Source: Neoalteromonas facilis (GTDB lineage Bacteria > Pseudomonadota > Gammaproteobacteria > Enterobacterales > Alteromonadaceae). Taken from it: 64,000 nt of DNA. Position numbers and translations under genes: made by a program. The notes under the pieces were generated by a model. The model saw only the letters and a program-made list of their open reading frames with translations. It searched no databases and was not told the DNA's origin. Location: NCBI RefSeq assembly GCF_002807665.1, contig NZ_PEAY01000004.1, positions 284,603-348,602 of the forward strand. The letters run 5' to 3'. Shown one piece after another: positions 54,301 to 64,000 of this stretch; position 1 is the first letter of the stretch, and each line of letters opens with the position of its first letter.

Positions 54301-55346
54301 GTGAGAAATGGTTCGATATTCCGTTGAAAGACGAAGACGCGCAAAACGAGTTGGATCAAACTGCTGAGCAGTACACGGCGACTAAAGACGACTTCGATAA
54401 GAAGTTTGAAGCTAAGCGTCGTAAGATCACTCAAGGTGACGATCTAGCACCAGGTGTATTGAAGATTGTTAAAGTATATCTAGCCGTTAAACGTCATATC
54501 CAGCCAGGTGATAAAATGGCCGGACGTCACGGTAACAAAGGTGTTATCTCAACTATCCAACCGGTAGAAGATATGCCTTACGATGAAAACGGCACGCCGG
54601 TAGACATCGTATTGAACCCGCTAGGTGTACCATCGCGTATGAACATCGGTCAGATCCTTGAAACTCACTTGGGTATGGCTGCACACGGTATCGGTGCGAA
54701 GATTGATCGCATGATCAAAGAGCAAGAAGAAATGGCCAAACTACGTGCCTTCATTAAAGAGGTGTATGAGTTAGGTGATTCACATCAAGAGGTCGATATT
54801 GACAGCTTCTCTGATGATGAAATTAAGCGTCTTGCTGAGAACTTGCGTAAAGGTCTTCCAGTAGCGACACCTGTATTTGACGGTGCTCGTGAAGACGAAA
54901 TCAAGCAAATGTTGAAACTTGCTGACTTGCCTGAAAGCGGTCAGATCACATTGTTTGACGGTCGTACCGGTCGAGCGTTTGAGCGTCCAGTAACAGTCGG
55001 TTACATGTATATGCTTAAACTGAACCACTTAGTTGATGACAAGATGCACGCCCGTTCTACTGGATCGTACAGCTTGGTTACTCAGCAACCATTGGGTGGT
55101 AAAGCACAATTCGGTGGTCAGCGCTTCGGTGAGATGGAAGTGTGGGCACTTGAAGCTTATGGTGCAGCTTATACGCTACAAGAGATGCTTACTGTTAAGT
55201 CAGATGACGTTAACGGTCGTACGAAGATGTATAAGAACATCGTTGATGGTGATCACAGAATGGAGCCAGGCATGCCTGAATCGTTCAACGTATTGTTGAA
55301 GGAAATCCGTTCACTCGGTATCAATATCGAGCTAGAAGAGCGCTAA
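51321..55346 (+). CDS. rpoB: DNA-directed RNA polymerase beta subunit
   Basis: 1341 residues, within one of the E. coli length. ATG 51321 gives [22 protein letters not shown], the usual start, with GAGGG upstream; the longer in-frame reading from 51270 is not conserved. The rifampicin region [25 protein letters not shown] has the sensitive-type residues, and the active-site blocks [17 protein letters not shown] and RHGNKGVIS are intact. Confidence 0.99.
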   Translation: MVYSYSEKKRIRKDFGKRPQVLEIPYLLSIQLDSFKKFIDIDPDGQYGLEAAFRSVFPIKSYSGSSELQYVSYRLGEPVFDVKECQIRGVTYSAPLRVKLRLVLFDKEAAPGTVKDIKEQEVYMGEIPLMTENGTFVINGTERVIVSQLHRSPGVFFDHDKGKTHSSGKVLYNARVIPYRGSWLDFEFDPKDNLFVRIDRRRKLPATIILRALDMTTEQILEDFFESVQVRFDEERALMEVVPDRLRGETAQFDIIDADGNVLVETGRRISARHTRALEKANITELEVPFEYLIGKVYAQTYIDESTGEVIVNANDEATLENMQALKAAGINEFQTLYINELDHGSYISDTLRIDSTESRLDALVEIYRMMRPGEPPTKDAAETLFDNLFFSDDRYDLSSVGRMKFNRRLGREELTGSGTLQNEDIIAVMKQLITIRDGKDDVDDIDHLGNRRIRSVGEMAENQFRVGLVRVERAVKERLSLGDLDAVMPQDLINAKPISAAVKEFFGSSQLSQFMDQNNPLSEVTHKRRISALGPGGLTRERAGFEVRDVHPTHYGRVCPIETPEGPNIGLINSLSSFARTNDFGFLETPYRRIVDGKVTDDIDYLSAIEEGQFAIAQANVELKDGELAEDLIPCRHRGETTLMPKEDIKYMDVSPQQIVSIAASIIPFLEHDDANRALMGSNMQRQAVPTLRADKPLVGTGMEKTVAVDSGVTVVAKRGGVIDYVDASRIVVKVNEEEMVAGEAGIDIYNLTKYTRSNQNTCINQKPTCNVGDPIVAGDVLADGPSTDLGELALGQNMRIAFMPWNGYNFEDSILISERVAQEDRFTTIHIQELSCIARDTKLGPEEISSDIPNVGESALGKLDESGVVYIGAEVKGGDILVGKVTPKGETQLTPEEKLLRAIFGEKASDVKDTSLRVPNSVHGTVIDVQVFTRDGVEKDKRALEIEDMQLRQVKKDLSDEFNILADGIFARAQNLLLKNGVDQAKLDSMPREKWFDIPLKDEDAQNELDQTAEQYTATKDDFDKKFEAKRRKITQGDDLAPGVLKIVKVYLAVKRHIQPGDKMAGRHGNKGVISTIQPVEDMPYDENGTPVDIVLNPLGVPSRMNIGQILETHLGMAAHGIGAKIDRMIKEQEEMAKLRAFIKEVYELGDSHQEVDIDSFSDDEIKRLAENLRKGLPVATPVFDGAREDEIKQMLKLADLPESGQITLFDGRTGRAFERPVTVGYMYMLKLNHLVDDKMHARSTGSYSLVTQQPLGGKAQFGGQRFGEMEVWALEAYGAAYTLQEMLTVKSDDVNGRTKMYKNIVDGDHRMEPGMPESFNVLLKEIRSLGINIELEER

Positions 55347-55395
55347 TCAAGCCGTTAATTGGCCTTTCTGACTGAAAGGTATTTGTTTGAGTGAG

Positions 55396-55415
55396 GCCCG
55401 GTTCGCGAGCCGGGT
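55396..55415 (+). other. Hairpin in the rpoB-rpoC gap
   Basis: A GC-rich stem CCCGG (55397-55401) / CCGGG (55410-55414), extendable by pairs in the loop, lies in the 100-bp gap between rpoB and rpoC. It lacks a T-run, so it is more likely an RNA-processing or stability element than a terminator. Confidence 0.4.
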
Positions 55416-55446
55416 CTATTAAGACTGACTCCGTTGGGAGAATACT

Positions 55447-58400
55447 GTGAAAGATTTACTTAAGTTTCTGAAGCAACAGAATAAGACAGAAGAATTCGAT
55501 AATATTCGTATCGGTCTTGCGTCACCAGATATGATCCGTAGCTGGTCATTTGGTGAAGTTAAGAAGCCAGAAACCATTAACTACCGTACGTTCAAGCCAG
55601 AGCGTGATGGTCTGTTTTGTGCCCGCATTTTCGGCCCGGTAAAAGACTATGAGTGTTTGTGTGGTAAGTACAAGCGCCTTAAGCACCGTGGTGTAATCTG
55701 TGAAAAATGTGGTGTTGAAGTAACACTAACTAAAGTACGTCGTGAGCGTATGGGTCACATTGAGCTAGCTAGCCCAGTGGCACACATTTGGTTCCTTAAA
55801 TCATTGCCGTCTCGTATCGGTTTGATGTTGGACATGACGCTACGTGATATCGAACGTGTACTTTACTTTGAAAGCTACGTAGTAACTGAGCCAGGTCTTA
55901 CTGACCTAGAGCGCGGTCAATTACTAGGTGAAGAAGAATACTTAGACGCGTTAGAAGAGCACGGTGACGAGTTTGAAGCAAAAATGGGCGCGGAAGCGGT
56001 CTTTGAATTGCTGAAGCACCTTGACGTTGATGCTGACGTTGCAGCGATGCGTGAAGAGTTACCGAGCATTAACTCAGAAACTAAGCGTAAGAAGATCACT
56101 AAGCGTTTGAAACTATTGGAATCTTTCCAACAGTCGGGCAACGCTCCTGAGTGGATGATCATGACCGTATTGCCGGTACTTCCACCTGATCTTCGTCCAT
56201 TGGTACCATTGGATGGCGGTCGTTTTGCGACCTCTGATCTAAACGATTTATATCGTCGCGTCATTAACCGTAACAACCGTTTGAAGCGCCTATTGGATCT
56301 TGCTGCACCAGATATCATCGTACGTAACGAAAAACGTATGTTGCAGGAAGCGGTAGACGCATTGCTAGATAATGGTCGTCGTGGTCGTGCGATTACCGGT
56401 TCTAATAAACGTCCATTGAAGTCTTTGGCAGACATGATCAAAGGTAAGCAAGGTCGTTTCCGTCAGAACTTATTGGGTAAACGTGTTGATTACTCAGGTC
56501 GTTCTGTAATCACTGTTGGTCCTACATTACGTCTTCACCAGTGTGGTCTTCCGAAGAAGATGGCATTGGAACTTTTCAAGCCGTTTATCTACGGTAAATT
56601 AGAAGGACGTGGATTAGCGACTACGATTAAAGCTGCTAAGAAGTTAGTTGAGCGCGAAGCACCAGAGGTTTGGGACGTTCTAGATGACGTTATCCGTGAA
56701 CACCCTGTGTTACTTAACCGTGCACCAACACTTCACCGTTTGGGTATCCAAGCGTTTGAACCGACCCTTATCGAAGGTAAAGCGATTCAGCTACACCCAC
56801 TAGTGTGTGCGGCCTACAACGCCGACTTCGACGGTGACCAAATGGCGGTTCACGTACCATTAACCATCGAAGCTCAATTAGAAGCTCGTGCGTTGATGAT
56901 GTCGACAAATAACATTCTATCACCAGCAAACGGTGACCCTATCATCGTACCTTCACAGGACGTTGTATTGGGCTTGTATTACCTAACACGTGATAAAGTG
57001 AACGGCGTGGGTGAAGGTATGGTATTTACCTCACCTAACGAAGCTGAAAAGGCCTACCGTACAGGTAACGCTGAACTACATTCACGCGTAAAAGTACGTA
57101 TCACTGAATACGACATCGCAGAAGATGGCAGCAAAACTAAGAAAGTAACCTTGACTGACACTACCGTTGGCCGAGCTATTTTCTCTTTGGTTCTACCAAA
57201 AGGTTTGCCGTTTGAAATCATCAACCAACCAATGGGTAAGAAGCAGATCTCTAACCTATTGAACGCGTGCTACCGTACGCTTGGTTTGAAAGACACGGTA
57301 ATCGCAGCTGACCAAATCATGTATACCGGTTTCCACTACGCGATGATCGCGGGTGCGTCAGTTGGTATTGACGATATGGTTATCCCTGATGCGAAGAAAG
57401 ACATCATTGATGCAGCTGAAGCTGAAGTAATCGAAATTCAGGAGCAGTTCCAGTCAGGTCTTGTTACCGCGGGTGAGCGTTACAACAAAGTTATCGATAT
57501 CTGGTCAAACGCCAACGAAAAAGTTGCTAAGGCGATGATGGATAACTTGAAAACTGAGACCGTTAAAAACAAAGACGGCGAAGATGAAGAGCAAATCTCT
57601 TTCAACTCAGTATTCATGATGGCCGACTCGGGTGCTCGTGGTAGTGCCGCTCAGATTCGTCAGCTAGCGGGTATGCGTGGTCTTATGGCTAAGCCAGATG
57701 GCTCAATCATCGAAACGCCAATCACGGCGAACTTCCGTGAAGGTCTGAACGTTCTTCAGTACTTTATTTCGACGCACGGTGCGCGTAAAGGTCTAGCCGA
57801 TACCGCATTGAAAACAGCTAACTCAGGATACTTGACGCGTCGTTTGGTTGACGTGGCACAGGATCTGGTTATCACTAACGTAGATTGTGGTACGTTCGAA
57901 GGCGTTAAAATGACACCTTTGATTGAAGGTGGTGACGTTGTTGAGCCGTTGCGCGAGCGTGTATTGGGTCGTGTCGTAGCAGAAGACGTGATGAAGCCTG
58001 GTACTGATGAAGTATTGGTTGAACGTAACGTCATGCTTGATGAGCAAATGGTAGACATGTTGGAAGCCAACAGTGTTGACCAAGTGATGGTACGTTCTGT
58101 AATCACCTGTGATAACGACTTCGGTGTTTGTGCGCAATGTTACGGTCGTGACCTTGCACGCGGACACATGGTTGGTCAAGGTGAGTCTGTGGGTGTTATC
58201 GCTGCTCAGTCAATCGGTGAGCCAGGTACACAGCTTACGATGCGTACGTTCCACATTGGTGGTGCGGCTTCGAGAGCATCAGCAGAAAACAGCGTACAAG
58301 TTAAAACTAGCGGTAGCATGAAGCTACACAACGCGAAGTTCGTACGTAACACTGACGATAAAGTAGTGATCGTGTCGCGTTCGACTGAAATCACGATTAT

Positions 58401-59628
58401 CGACGATCAAGGCCGTGAAAAAGAGCGCTATAAAGTGCCTTACGGTGCAATCCTAAGCGTTGATGATGGTGCAAGCGTTGAAGCGGGCCAAATCGTAGCA
58501 AACTGGGATCCGCATAGTCACCCAATTATCGTTGAACGTGCGTCTAAGATTACGTTCTCTGATATCGATGACTCTAACACTGAGATGCAGCAAGACGAGC
58601 TTACAGGCTTGACGCGTATCGTTGTGAAAGATCTATCTAAGGTGAATGCGAAAGAGCCTAAGTTGATCCTTGAGTCTGACGAGGTTGGCCTACAAGAAAT
58701 TCGCTTACCAAGCTTTACTACAATTGAAGCTGCTGAAGGCAAAGTTGCTAATGCGGGTGACGTGCTAGCACGTATTCCTCAGGAGTCTTCGAAAACTCGT
58801 GACATCACCGGTGGTCTTCCACGCGTAGCTGACTTGTTCGAAGCGCGTAAGCCGAAAGAGCCTGCAATCCTTGCTGAGGTAAGCGGTACTATCGGTTTCG
58901 GTAAAGAAACCAAAGGTAAGAAACGTCTTGTTATCACAGGTCCTAACGGCGAACACTATGAAGAGATGATTCCGAAGTGGCGTCAGCTTAACGTGTTTGA
59001 AGGGGAATCTGTTGAGAAAGGCGAAGTTATTGCTGACGGTCCTGAGTCTCCACATGACATCTTGCGTCTACGTGGTATCAGTGCAGTTGCTAACTACATT
59101 GTTAACGAAGTTCAAGAAGTTTACCGCCTACAGGGTGTAAAAATTAACGATAAGCACATCGAAGTGGTAATCCGTCAGATGTTGCGTAAGTGTATTATCA
59201 CTGCACCAGGCGACAGCCAGTTCTTGGAAGGCGAGCAGCTTGAGGTTTCTCAAGTTAAGATCGCAAACCGTGAACTTGAGCGTCAGGGTAAACTAGCCGC
59301 ACTGTATGAAACACAGTTGCTAGGTATTACTAAAGCTTCATTGTCTACAGAATCGTTTATTTCTGCGGCATCGTTCCAGGAAACAACGCGCGTATTGACA
59401 GAAGCGGCAGTACAAGGAAAAGAAGACGACCTACGTGGTTTGAAAGAGAACGTTATCGTTGGTCGTCTGATCCCAGCAGGTACCGGTTTCGCGTATCACC
59501 AAAAACGTGCTGCAGCTAAGCTTGCAAGCGTTGAGGAAACGTCTGTATCAGTGTCAGAAGCTGAAGCAGCGTTGACCGAAGCCCTAAATGCTGAAACATC
59601 AGATCAAGAAGCGGGTACTGAAGAGTAA
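55447..59628 (+). CDS. rpoC: DNA-directed RNA polymerase beta' subunit
   Basis: 1393 residues starting at GTG 55447. First zinc site [19 protein letters not shown]; catalytic [12 protein letters not shown] with three Asp; second zinc site [19 protein letters not shown]; the trigger-loop region and C-terminal EEL-rich tail follow. Slightly shorter than the E. coli protein (1407). Cotranscribed with rpoB. Confidence 0.99.
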   Translation: MKDLLKFLKQQNKTEEFDNIRIGLASPDMIRSWSFGEVKKPETINYRTFKPERDGLFCARIFGPVKDYECLCGKYKRLKHRGVICEKCGVEVTLTKVRRERMGHIELASPVAHIWFLKSLPSRIGLMLDMTLRDIERVLYFESYVVTEPGLTDLERGQLLGEEEYLDALEEHGDEFEAKMGAEAVFELLKHLDVDADVAAMREELPSINSETKRKKITKRLKLLESFQQSGNAPEWMIMTVLPVLPPDLRPLVPLDGGRFATSDLNDLYRRVINRNNRLKRLLDLAAPDIIVRNEKRMLQEAVDALLDNGRRGRAITGSNKRPLKSLADMIKGKQGRFRQNLLGKRVDYSGRSVITVGPTLRLHQCGLPKKMALELFKPFIYGKLEGRGLATTIKAAKKLVEREAPEVWDVLDDVIREHPVLLNRAPTLHRLGIQAFEPTLIEGKAIQLHPLVCAAYNADFDGDQMAVHVPLTIEAQLEARALMMSTNNILSPANGDPIIVPSQDVVLGLYYLTRDKVNGVGEGMVFTSPNEAEKAYRTGNAELHSRVKVRITEYDIAEDGSKTKKVTLTDTTVGRAIFSLVLPKGLPFEIINQPMGKKQISNLLNACYRTLGLKDTVIAADQIMYTGFHYAMIAGASVGIDDMVIPDAKKDIIDAAEAEVIEIQEQFQSGLVTAGERYNKVIDIWSNANEKVAKAMMDNLKTETVKNKDGEDEEQISFNSVFMMADSGARGSAAQIRQLAGMRGLMAKPDGSIIETPITANFREGLNVLQYFISTHGARKGLADTALKTANSGYLTRRLVDVAQDLVITNVDCGTFEGVKMTPLIEGGDVVEPLRERVLGRVVAEDVMKPGTDEVLVERNVMLDEQMVDMLEANSVDQVMVRSVITCDNDFGVCAQCYGRDLARGHMVGQGESVGVIAAQSIGEPGTQLTMRTFHIGGAASRASAENSVQVKTSGSMKLHNAKFVRNTDDKVVIVSRSTEITIIDDQGREKERYKVPYGAILSVDDGASVEAGQIVANWDPHSHPIIVERASKITFSDIDDSNTEMQQDELTGLTRIVVKDLSKVNAKEPKLILESDEVGLQEIRLPSFTTIEAAEGKVANAGDVLARIPQESSKTRDITGGLPRVADLFEARKPKEPAILAEVSGTIGFGKETKGKKRLVITGPNGEHYEEMIPKWRQLNVFEGESVEKGEVIADGPESPHDILRLRGISAVANYIVNEVQEVYRLQGVKINDKHIEVVIRQMLRKCIITAPGDSQFLEGEQLEVSQVKIANRELERQGKLAALYETQLLGITKASLSTESFISAASFQETTRVLTEAAVQGKEDDLRGLKENVIVGRLIPAGTGFAYHQKRAAAKLASVEETSVSVSEAEAALTEALNAETSDQEAGTEE

Positions 59629-59649
59629 TCTAAACGTACCACTGTAATG

Positions 59650-59672
59650 CCAGCGAATTACGTTCGCTGGCT
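59650..59672 (+). other. Hairpin after rpoC
   Basis: GCCAGCGAA and TTCGCTGGC form a 9-bp stem about 20 bases after the rpoC stop. No T-run follows; it may stabilise the 3' end, with the true terminator at 59702-59731. Confidence 0.5.
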
Positions 59673-59700
59673 TGACAGTTCAATAATTGATCTTTAATAT
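59672..59700 (+). promoter_or_regulatory. Near-consensus sigma-70 promoter for the str operon
   Basis: -35 TTGACA (59672-59677, perfect), a 17-bp spacer and -10 TAATAT (59695-59700). Transcription would begin at about 59706-59709, inside the 5' arm of the rpoC terminator, and run to rpsL at 59797. Confidence 0.85.
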
Positions 59701-59701
59701 T

Positions 59702-59731
59702 CCGCGTCCCAAAAAATGGGCGCGGTTTTTT
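59702..59731 (+). terminator. Intrinsic terminator of the rpoBC operon
   Basis: Stem CCGCG(T)CCCA / TGGGCGCGG (59702-59725, one bulged base) with an A-rich loop, followed by six T residues. Its 5' arm overlaps the start point of the str promoter, so only read-through transcripts can form the full hairpin. Confidence 0.85.
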
Positions 59732-59796
59732 GTATAACCGTGAGCGACCTTAAACAGACGTTCAAGGTTTTTAGTTATTTAATCAGGAGCTAGTTA

Positions 59797-60171
59797 ATGG
59801 CAACAGTTAACCAGTTAGTGCGTAAGCCACGCCAAAAGCCCGCTGCCAAGAGCAACGTAGCGGCTTTGCAAGCTTGCCCACAACGTCGTGGTGTATGTAC
59901 TCGTGTATATACAACTACGCCTAAGAAGCCGAACTCAGCATTACGTAAAGTATGCCGTGTTCGTTTAACCAACGGATTTGAAGTTTCTTCTTATATCGGT
60001 GGTGAAGGTCACAACTTACAAGAGCACAGCGTTGTATTGATTCGCGGTGGTCGTGTTAAAGATCTACCAGGTGTTCGTTATCACACTGTTCGCGGTACTT
60101 TGGACTGTGCAGGTGTAAACGATCGTAAACAAGCCCGTTCTAAGTACGGCGCGAAAAGGCCTAAGTCTTAA
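59797..60171 (+). CDS. rpsL: 30S ribosomal protein S12
   Basis: A 124-residue protein, standard length. Blocks: [53 protein letters not shown] and the C-terminal [10 protein letters not shown]. Residues at the streptomycin-associated sites (Lys in TPKKPN and Lys in RVKDLPG) are wild type. Contributes to decoding fidelity. AGGAG-like site before ATG. Confidence 0.99.
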   Translation: MATVNQLVRKPRQKPAAKSNVAALQACPQRRGVCTRVYTTTPKKPNSALRKVCRVRLTNGFEVSSYIGGEGHNLQEHSVVLIRGGRVKDLPGVRYHTVRGTLDCAGVNDRKQARSKYGAKRPKS

Positions 60172-60174
60172 CGG

Positions 60175-60237
60175 TTCTCCGTTAGTAAGGCCAAACTGAA
60201 ATTTGAGTTTTGGGTAATCCCTGAATTCCACGGAGAA
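60175..60237 (+). promoter_or_regulatory. Long-range pairing that masks the rpsG ribosome-binding site
   Basis: TTCTCCGT (60175-60182), just after the rpsL stop, is exactly complementary to ACGGAGAA (60230-60237), which contains the rpsG Shine-Dalgarno GGAG. A ribosome ending rpsL would open the 5' arm and free the site, consistent with the translational coupling and S7-mediated control known in the E. coli str operon. Confidence 0.55.
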
Positions 60238-60242
60238 TTAAG

Positions 60243-60713
60243 ATGCCAAGAAGAAGAGTCGTAGGTCAACGTAAGATCCTACCTGATCCTAAGTTCGGAT
60301 CACAGCTACTAGCTAAGTTCATGAATGTCGTTATGCTCGACGGCAAGAAATCAACCGCTGAGAAAATCGTTTACGGTGCGCTCGATATTGTTGCTGAAAA
60401 AACCGGCAAGGCACACCTTGATGTATTTGAAGATGCACTAGACAACATCCGCCCAACTGTGGAAGTAAAATCACGCCGTGTGGGTGGTTCTACTTACCAA
60501 GTACCGGTAGAAGTTCGTCCAGTTCGTCGTAATGCATTAGGTATGCGTTGGATGGTAGAAGCTGCACGTAAGCGTGGTGAGAAGTCTATGGCGGCGCGTC
60601 TAGCAGCTGAAATGCTAGATGCATCAGAGAACAAAGGCTCTGCAGTGAAGAAGCGTGAAGACGTTCACCGCATGGCTGAAGCGAACAAAGCATTCGCTCA
60701 CTACCGCTGGTAA
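60243..60713 (+). CDS. rpsG: 30S ribosomal protein S7
   Basis: A 156-residue protein that nucleates assembly of the 30S head. Blocks: [68 protein letters not shown] eight bases before ATG is partly sequestered in an RNA stem. Also the likely autoregulator of this operon, as in E. coli. Confidence 0.99.
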   Translation: MPRRRVVGQRKILPDPKFGSQLLAKFMNVVMLDGKKSTAEKIVYGALDIVAEKTGKAHLDVFEDALDNIRPTVEVKSRRVGGSTYQVPVEVRPVRRNALGMRWMVEAARKRGEKSMAARLAAEMLDASENKGSAVKKREDVHRMAEANKAFAHYRW

Positions 60714-60737
60714 TCACGGTTTAATTGAGAGCGATTC

Positions 60738-62840
60738 ATGGCGCGTAAAACACCCATTGAGCGATACCGTAATATCGGTATCGTTGCTCACGTTGATGCG
60801 GGTAAAACCACAACGACTGAGCGCGTATTGTTCTATACCGGCTTATCTCACAAAATTGGTGAGGTACATGACGGTGCTGCAACTATGGACTGGATGGAAC
60901 AAGAGCAGGAGCGTGGTATCACTATCACGTCAGCTGCGACCACTTGTTTCTGGGCCGGTATGCAGCAGCAGTTCGAACAACATCGTATCAATATCATTGA
61001 TACCCCAGGGCACGTAGACTTCACAATCGAAGTGGAGCGTTCATTGCGTGTACTTGATGGTGCTGTGGTGGTGTTTTGCGGTTCGTCAGGGGTAGAGCCT
61101 CAATCTGAAACCGTTTGGCGTCAAGCCAATAAATATTCTGTACCGCGTATGGTTTTCGTCAATAAGATGGACCGTGCCGGTGCAGACTTTAAGCGCGTTG
61201 TCGAACAAATTCGTAATCGACTCGGCGCGAATTGCGTACCGATCCAAATGAACATCGGTAGCGAAGAAAATTTCAAAGGCGTGATCGACCTGTTCAAGAT
61301 GAAAGCCATTAATTGGAATGAAGCTGATCAGGGGATGACGTTTACTTATGATGAGATCCCAGCAGATTGTTTAGATGAAGCAGAACAATTGCGCACAGAA
61401 ATGATCGAAGCTGCTGCAGAAGCGTCAGAAGAGCTTATGGACAAATACCTCGAAGGAGAGGAGTTGTCAGAGCAGGAAATCAAGCAAGGCCTTCGTATTC
61501 GTACCCTGAACAATGAAATTGTACTGGCGACCTGTGGATCTGCATTCAAAAACAAAGGCGTTCAAGCCGTTCTCGATGCGGTAGTAGAGTTTTTACCTGC
61601 ACCGATCGATATTCCAGCAATTAATGGCGTACTGGACGATGGCAAAGACACGCCAGCTGAACGCCACGCTGATGACGATGAGCCATTCTCTGCATTGGCG
61701 TTTAAAATTGCGACAGACCCATTTGTGGGTACACTCACGTTCTTCCGTTGCTACTCGGGTGTTATCAAAACCGGCGATACGGTTTACAACCCAGTGAAAG
61801 GCAAACGTGAGCGTTTTGGTCGTATCGTGCAAATGCACGCAAAAGATCGTGAAGAATTAAAAGAAGTCCGTGCGGGTGATATCGCAGCGGCTATAGGTCT
61901 TAAGGACGTAACAACAGGTGATACATTGTGTGATCCGAACGAAGTGATCACCCTTGAACGTATGGAATTCCCTGAGCCTGTTATCTCGATTGCGGTAGAG
62001 CCAAAATCTACTGCTGACCAAGAAAAGATGGGTGTGGCACTAAGCAAACTAGCGGCAGAAGACCCGTCATTCAGAGTGCACACTGACGAAGAAACCGGCC
62101 AGACAATCATTTCTGGTATGGGTGAGTTACACCTAGACATCATCGTTGATCGCATGAAGCGTGAGTTCGGTGTTGTGTGCTCCGTCGGTAATCCGCAAGT
62201 GTCTTATCGTGAAACAATCCGCAAGTCTGTGGAAGTGGAAGGTAAGTTTGTTCGCCAATCTGGTGGTCGCGGTCAATTTGGTCATGTTTGGTTACGTCTT
62301 GAGCCACAGGAAGAAGGCGCAGGCTATACATTCGTGAACGAAATCGTTGGCGGTGTAATTCCAAAAGAATTTATTCCCTCTGTTGATAAAGGCGTCGAAG
62401 AACAGATGCGCAACGGGGTGGTAGCAGGATATCCGGTGCTAGATGTGAAGGTCACTTTATTCGATGGTTCTTACCATGATGTTGACTCTTCAGAAATGGC
62501 GTTTAAGATCGCTGGTTCAATGGGCTTCAAGAATGGAGCTGAACAGGCGGATCCGGTGTTACTTGAGCCGCTTATGAAGGTTGAAGTAACAACGCCGGAA
62601 GACTGGATGGGTGATGTTGTTGGCGATCTTAATCGTCGTCGCGGCATCATTGAAGGCATGGACGACGGTGTTGCTGGCGTGAAGATTGTTCGCGCGAAAG
62701 TGCCACTGTCAGAAATGTTTGGTTATGCGACGGACTTACGTTCTGCAACGCAAGGGCGAGCGTCGTATTCAATGGAGTTTTTCAATTACGCAGAGGCGCC
62801 TAATAATGTGGCCAAAGCGATTATTGAGGCGAGACTGTAA
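60738..62840 (+). CDS. fusA: Elongation factor G
   Basis: A 700-residue translocation GTPase, with [15 protein letters not shown] (G1), the switch block [16 protein letters not shown] (G3) and [12 protein letters not shown] (G4). Domains II-V follow with [19 protein letters not shown] and a complete C-terminus. It lies 24 bp after rpsG, in the classical str order rpsL-rpsG-fusA-tuf. Confidence 0.99.
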   Translation: MARKTPIERYRNIGIVAHVDAGKTTTTERVLFYTGLSHKIGEVHDGAATMDWMEQEQERGITITSAATTCFWAGMQQQFEQHRINIIDTPGHVDFTIEVERSLRVLDGAVVVFCGSSGVEPQSETVWRQANKYSVPRMVFVNKMDRAGADFKRVVEQIRNRLGANCVPIQMNIGSEENFKGVIDLFKMKAINWNEADQGMTFTYDEIPADCLDEAEQLRTEMIEAAAEASEELMDKYLEGEELSEQEIKQGLRIRTLNNEIVLATCGSAFKNKGVQAVLDAVVEFLPAPIDIPAINGVLDDGKDTPAERHADDDEPFSALAFKIATDPFVGTLTFFRCYSGVIKTGDTVYNPVKGKRERFGRIVQMHAKDREELKEVRAGDIAAAIGLKDVTTGDTLCDPNEVITLERMEFPEPVISIAVEPKSTADQEKMGVALSKLAAEDPSFRVHTDEETGQTIISGMGELHLDIIVDRMKREFGVVCSVGNPQVSYRETIRKSVEVEGKFVRQSGGRGQFGHVWLRLEPQEEGAGYTFVNEIVGGVIPKEFIPSVDKGVEEQMRNGVVAGYPVLDVKVTLFDGSYHDVDSSEMAFKIAGSMGFKNGAEQADPVLLEPLMKVEVTTPEDWMGDVVGDLNRRRGIIEGMDDGVAGVKIVRAKVPLSEMFGYATDLRSATQGRASYSMEFFNYAEAPNNVAKAIIEARL

Positions 62841-62888
62841 CGGTTTAAAGGTTCGGTCCGGTCTATGTTGGGTCGGACTTTAATTTAG

Positions 62889-64000
<1,112 letters not shown>

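Noticed and set aside
51854..59055. Long reverse-strand ORFs inside rpoB and rpoC
   Set aside because: They are antisense shadows of strongly biased codons in rpoB and rpoC; no ribosome-binding sites or recognisable domains.

Overview
The window is chromosomal DNA of a marine-type gammaproteobacterium, most likely an Alteromonadales / Alteromonadaceae member. The basis is inference from gene content: RpoB, RpoC, DbpA, FolM, Upp and a YaeR-type protein very close to their enterobacterial counterparts in length and motifs, an agmatine deiminase plus N-carbamoylputrescine amidase pair, and a MipA/OmpV-DUF3019-two-component cluster of the kind found in Alteromonas and Shewanella relatives. There is no rRNA operon, insertion sequence, prophage or CRISPR array.

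Layout. 1-10 kb: accessory genes (AraC-type membrane regulator cut by the window edge, GNAT acetyltransferase, beta-lactamase-fold serine hydrolase with TPRs, FG-GAP propeller protein, two exported metallo-beta-lactamase-fold hydrolases, an alpha/beta hydrolase split by a frameshift at an A9 run, and a GntR/YtrA-type regulator with operator-like repeats). 10-13.5 kb: Lhr-like helicase and PdeM nuclease of the ligase-associated DNA-repair set. 13.5-13.8 kb: a striking array of 44 heptanucleotide repeats. 14-33 kb: metabolic genes (aguB-aguA, folM and folE divergent, Blc lipocalin, GH13 amylase with aldo/keto reductase and VOC protein, an OlsF-like double acyltransferase, pyrC, a tandem periplasmic binding protein, dbpA, MAPEG, RraA-like, ABC exporter).

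33-64 kb: the gene-expression supercluster: tRNA-Trp, secE, nusG, then, after about 14.7 kb of unrelated genes, rplKAJL, rpoBC, rpsL, rpsG, fusA and the start of tuf. The intervening block (34.06-48.52 kb) carries an amidohydrolase, small membrane proteins, a lipoprotein hydrolase, a DUF2059 pseudogene, a PspB-like protein, upp, an exported metalloprotease with its partner, mipA-DUF3019-response regulator-histidine kinase, a di-heme peroxidase and an MFS transporter. A good sigma-70 promoter precedes rplK, an L10-type leader precedes rplJ, an attenuator-like hairpin follows rplL, and a near-consensus promoter is nested against the rpoC terminator to drive the str operon.

Most interesting points: the ordered heptanucleotide array; the frameshifted hydrolase with a slippery A-AAA-AAC heptamer at exactly the needed place; four TGTAG boxes at exact 10-bp spacing between the metalloprotease operon and the MipA/two-component operon; the promoter/terminator overlap upstream of rpsL; and the nonsense codon in the DUF2059 gene. 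All functional calls come from reading the sequence and remembered family features; no database search was run.
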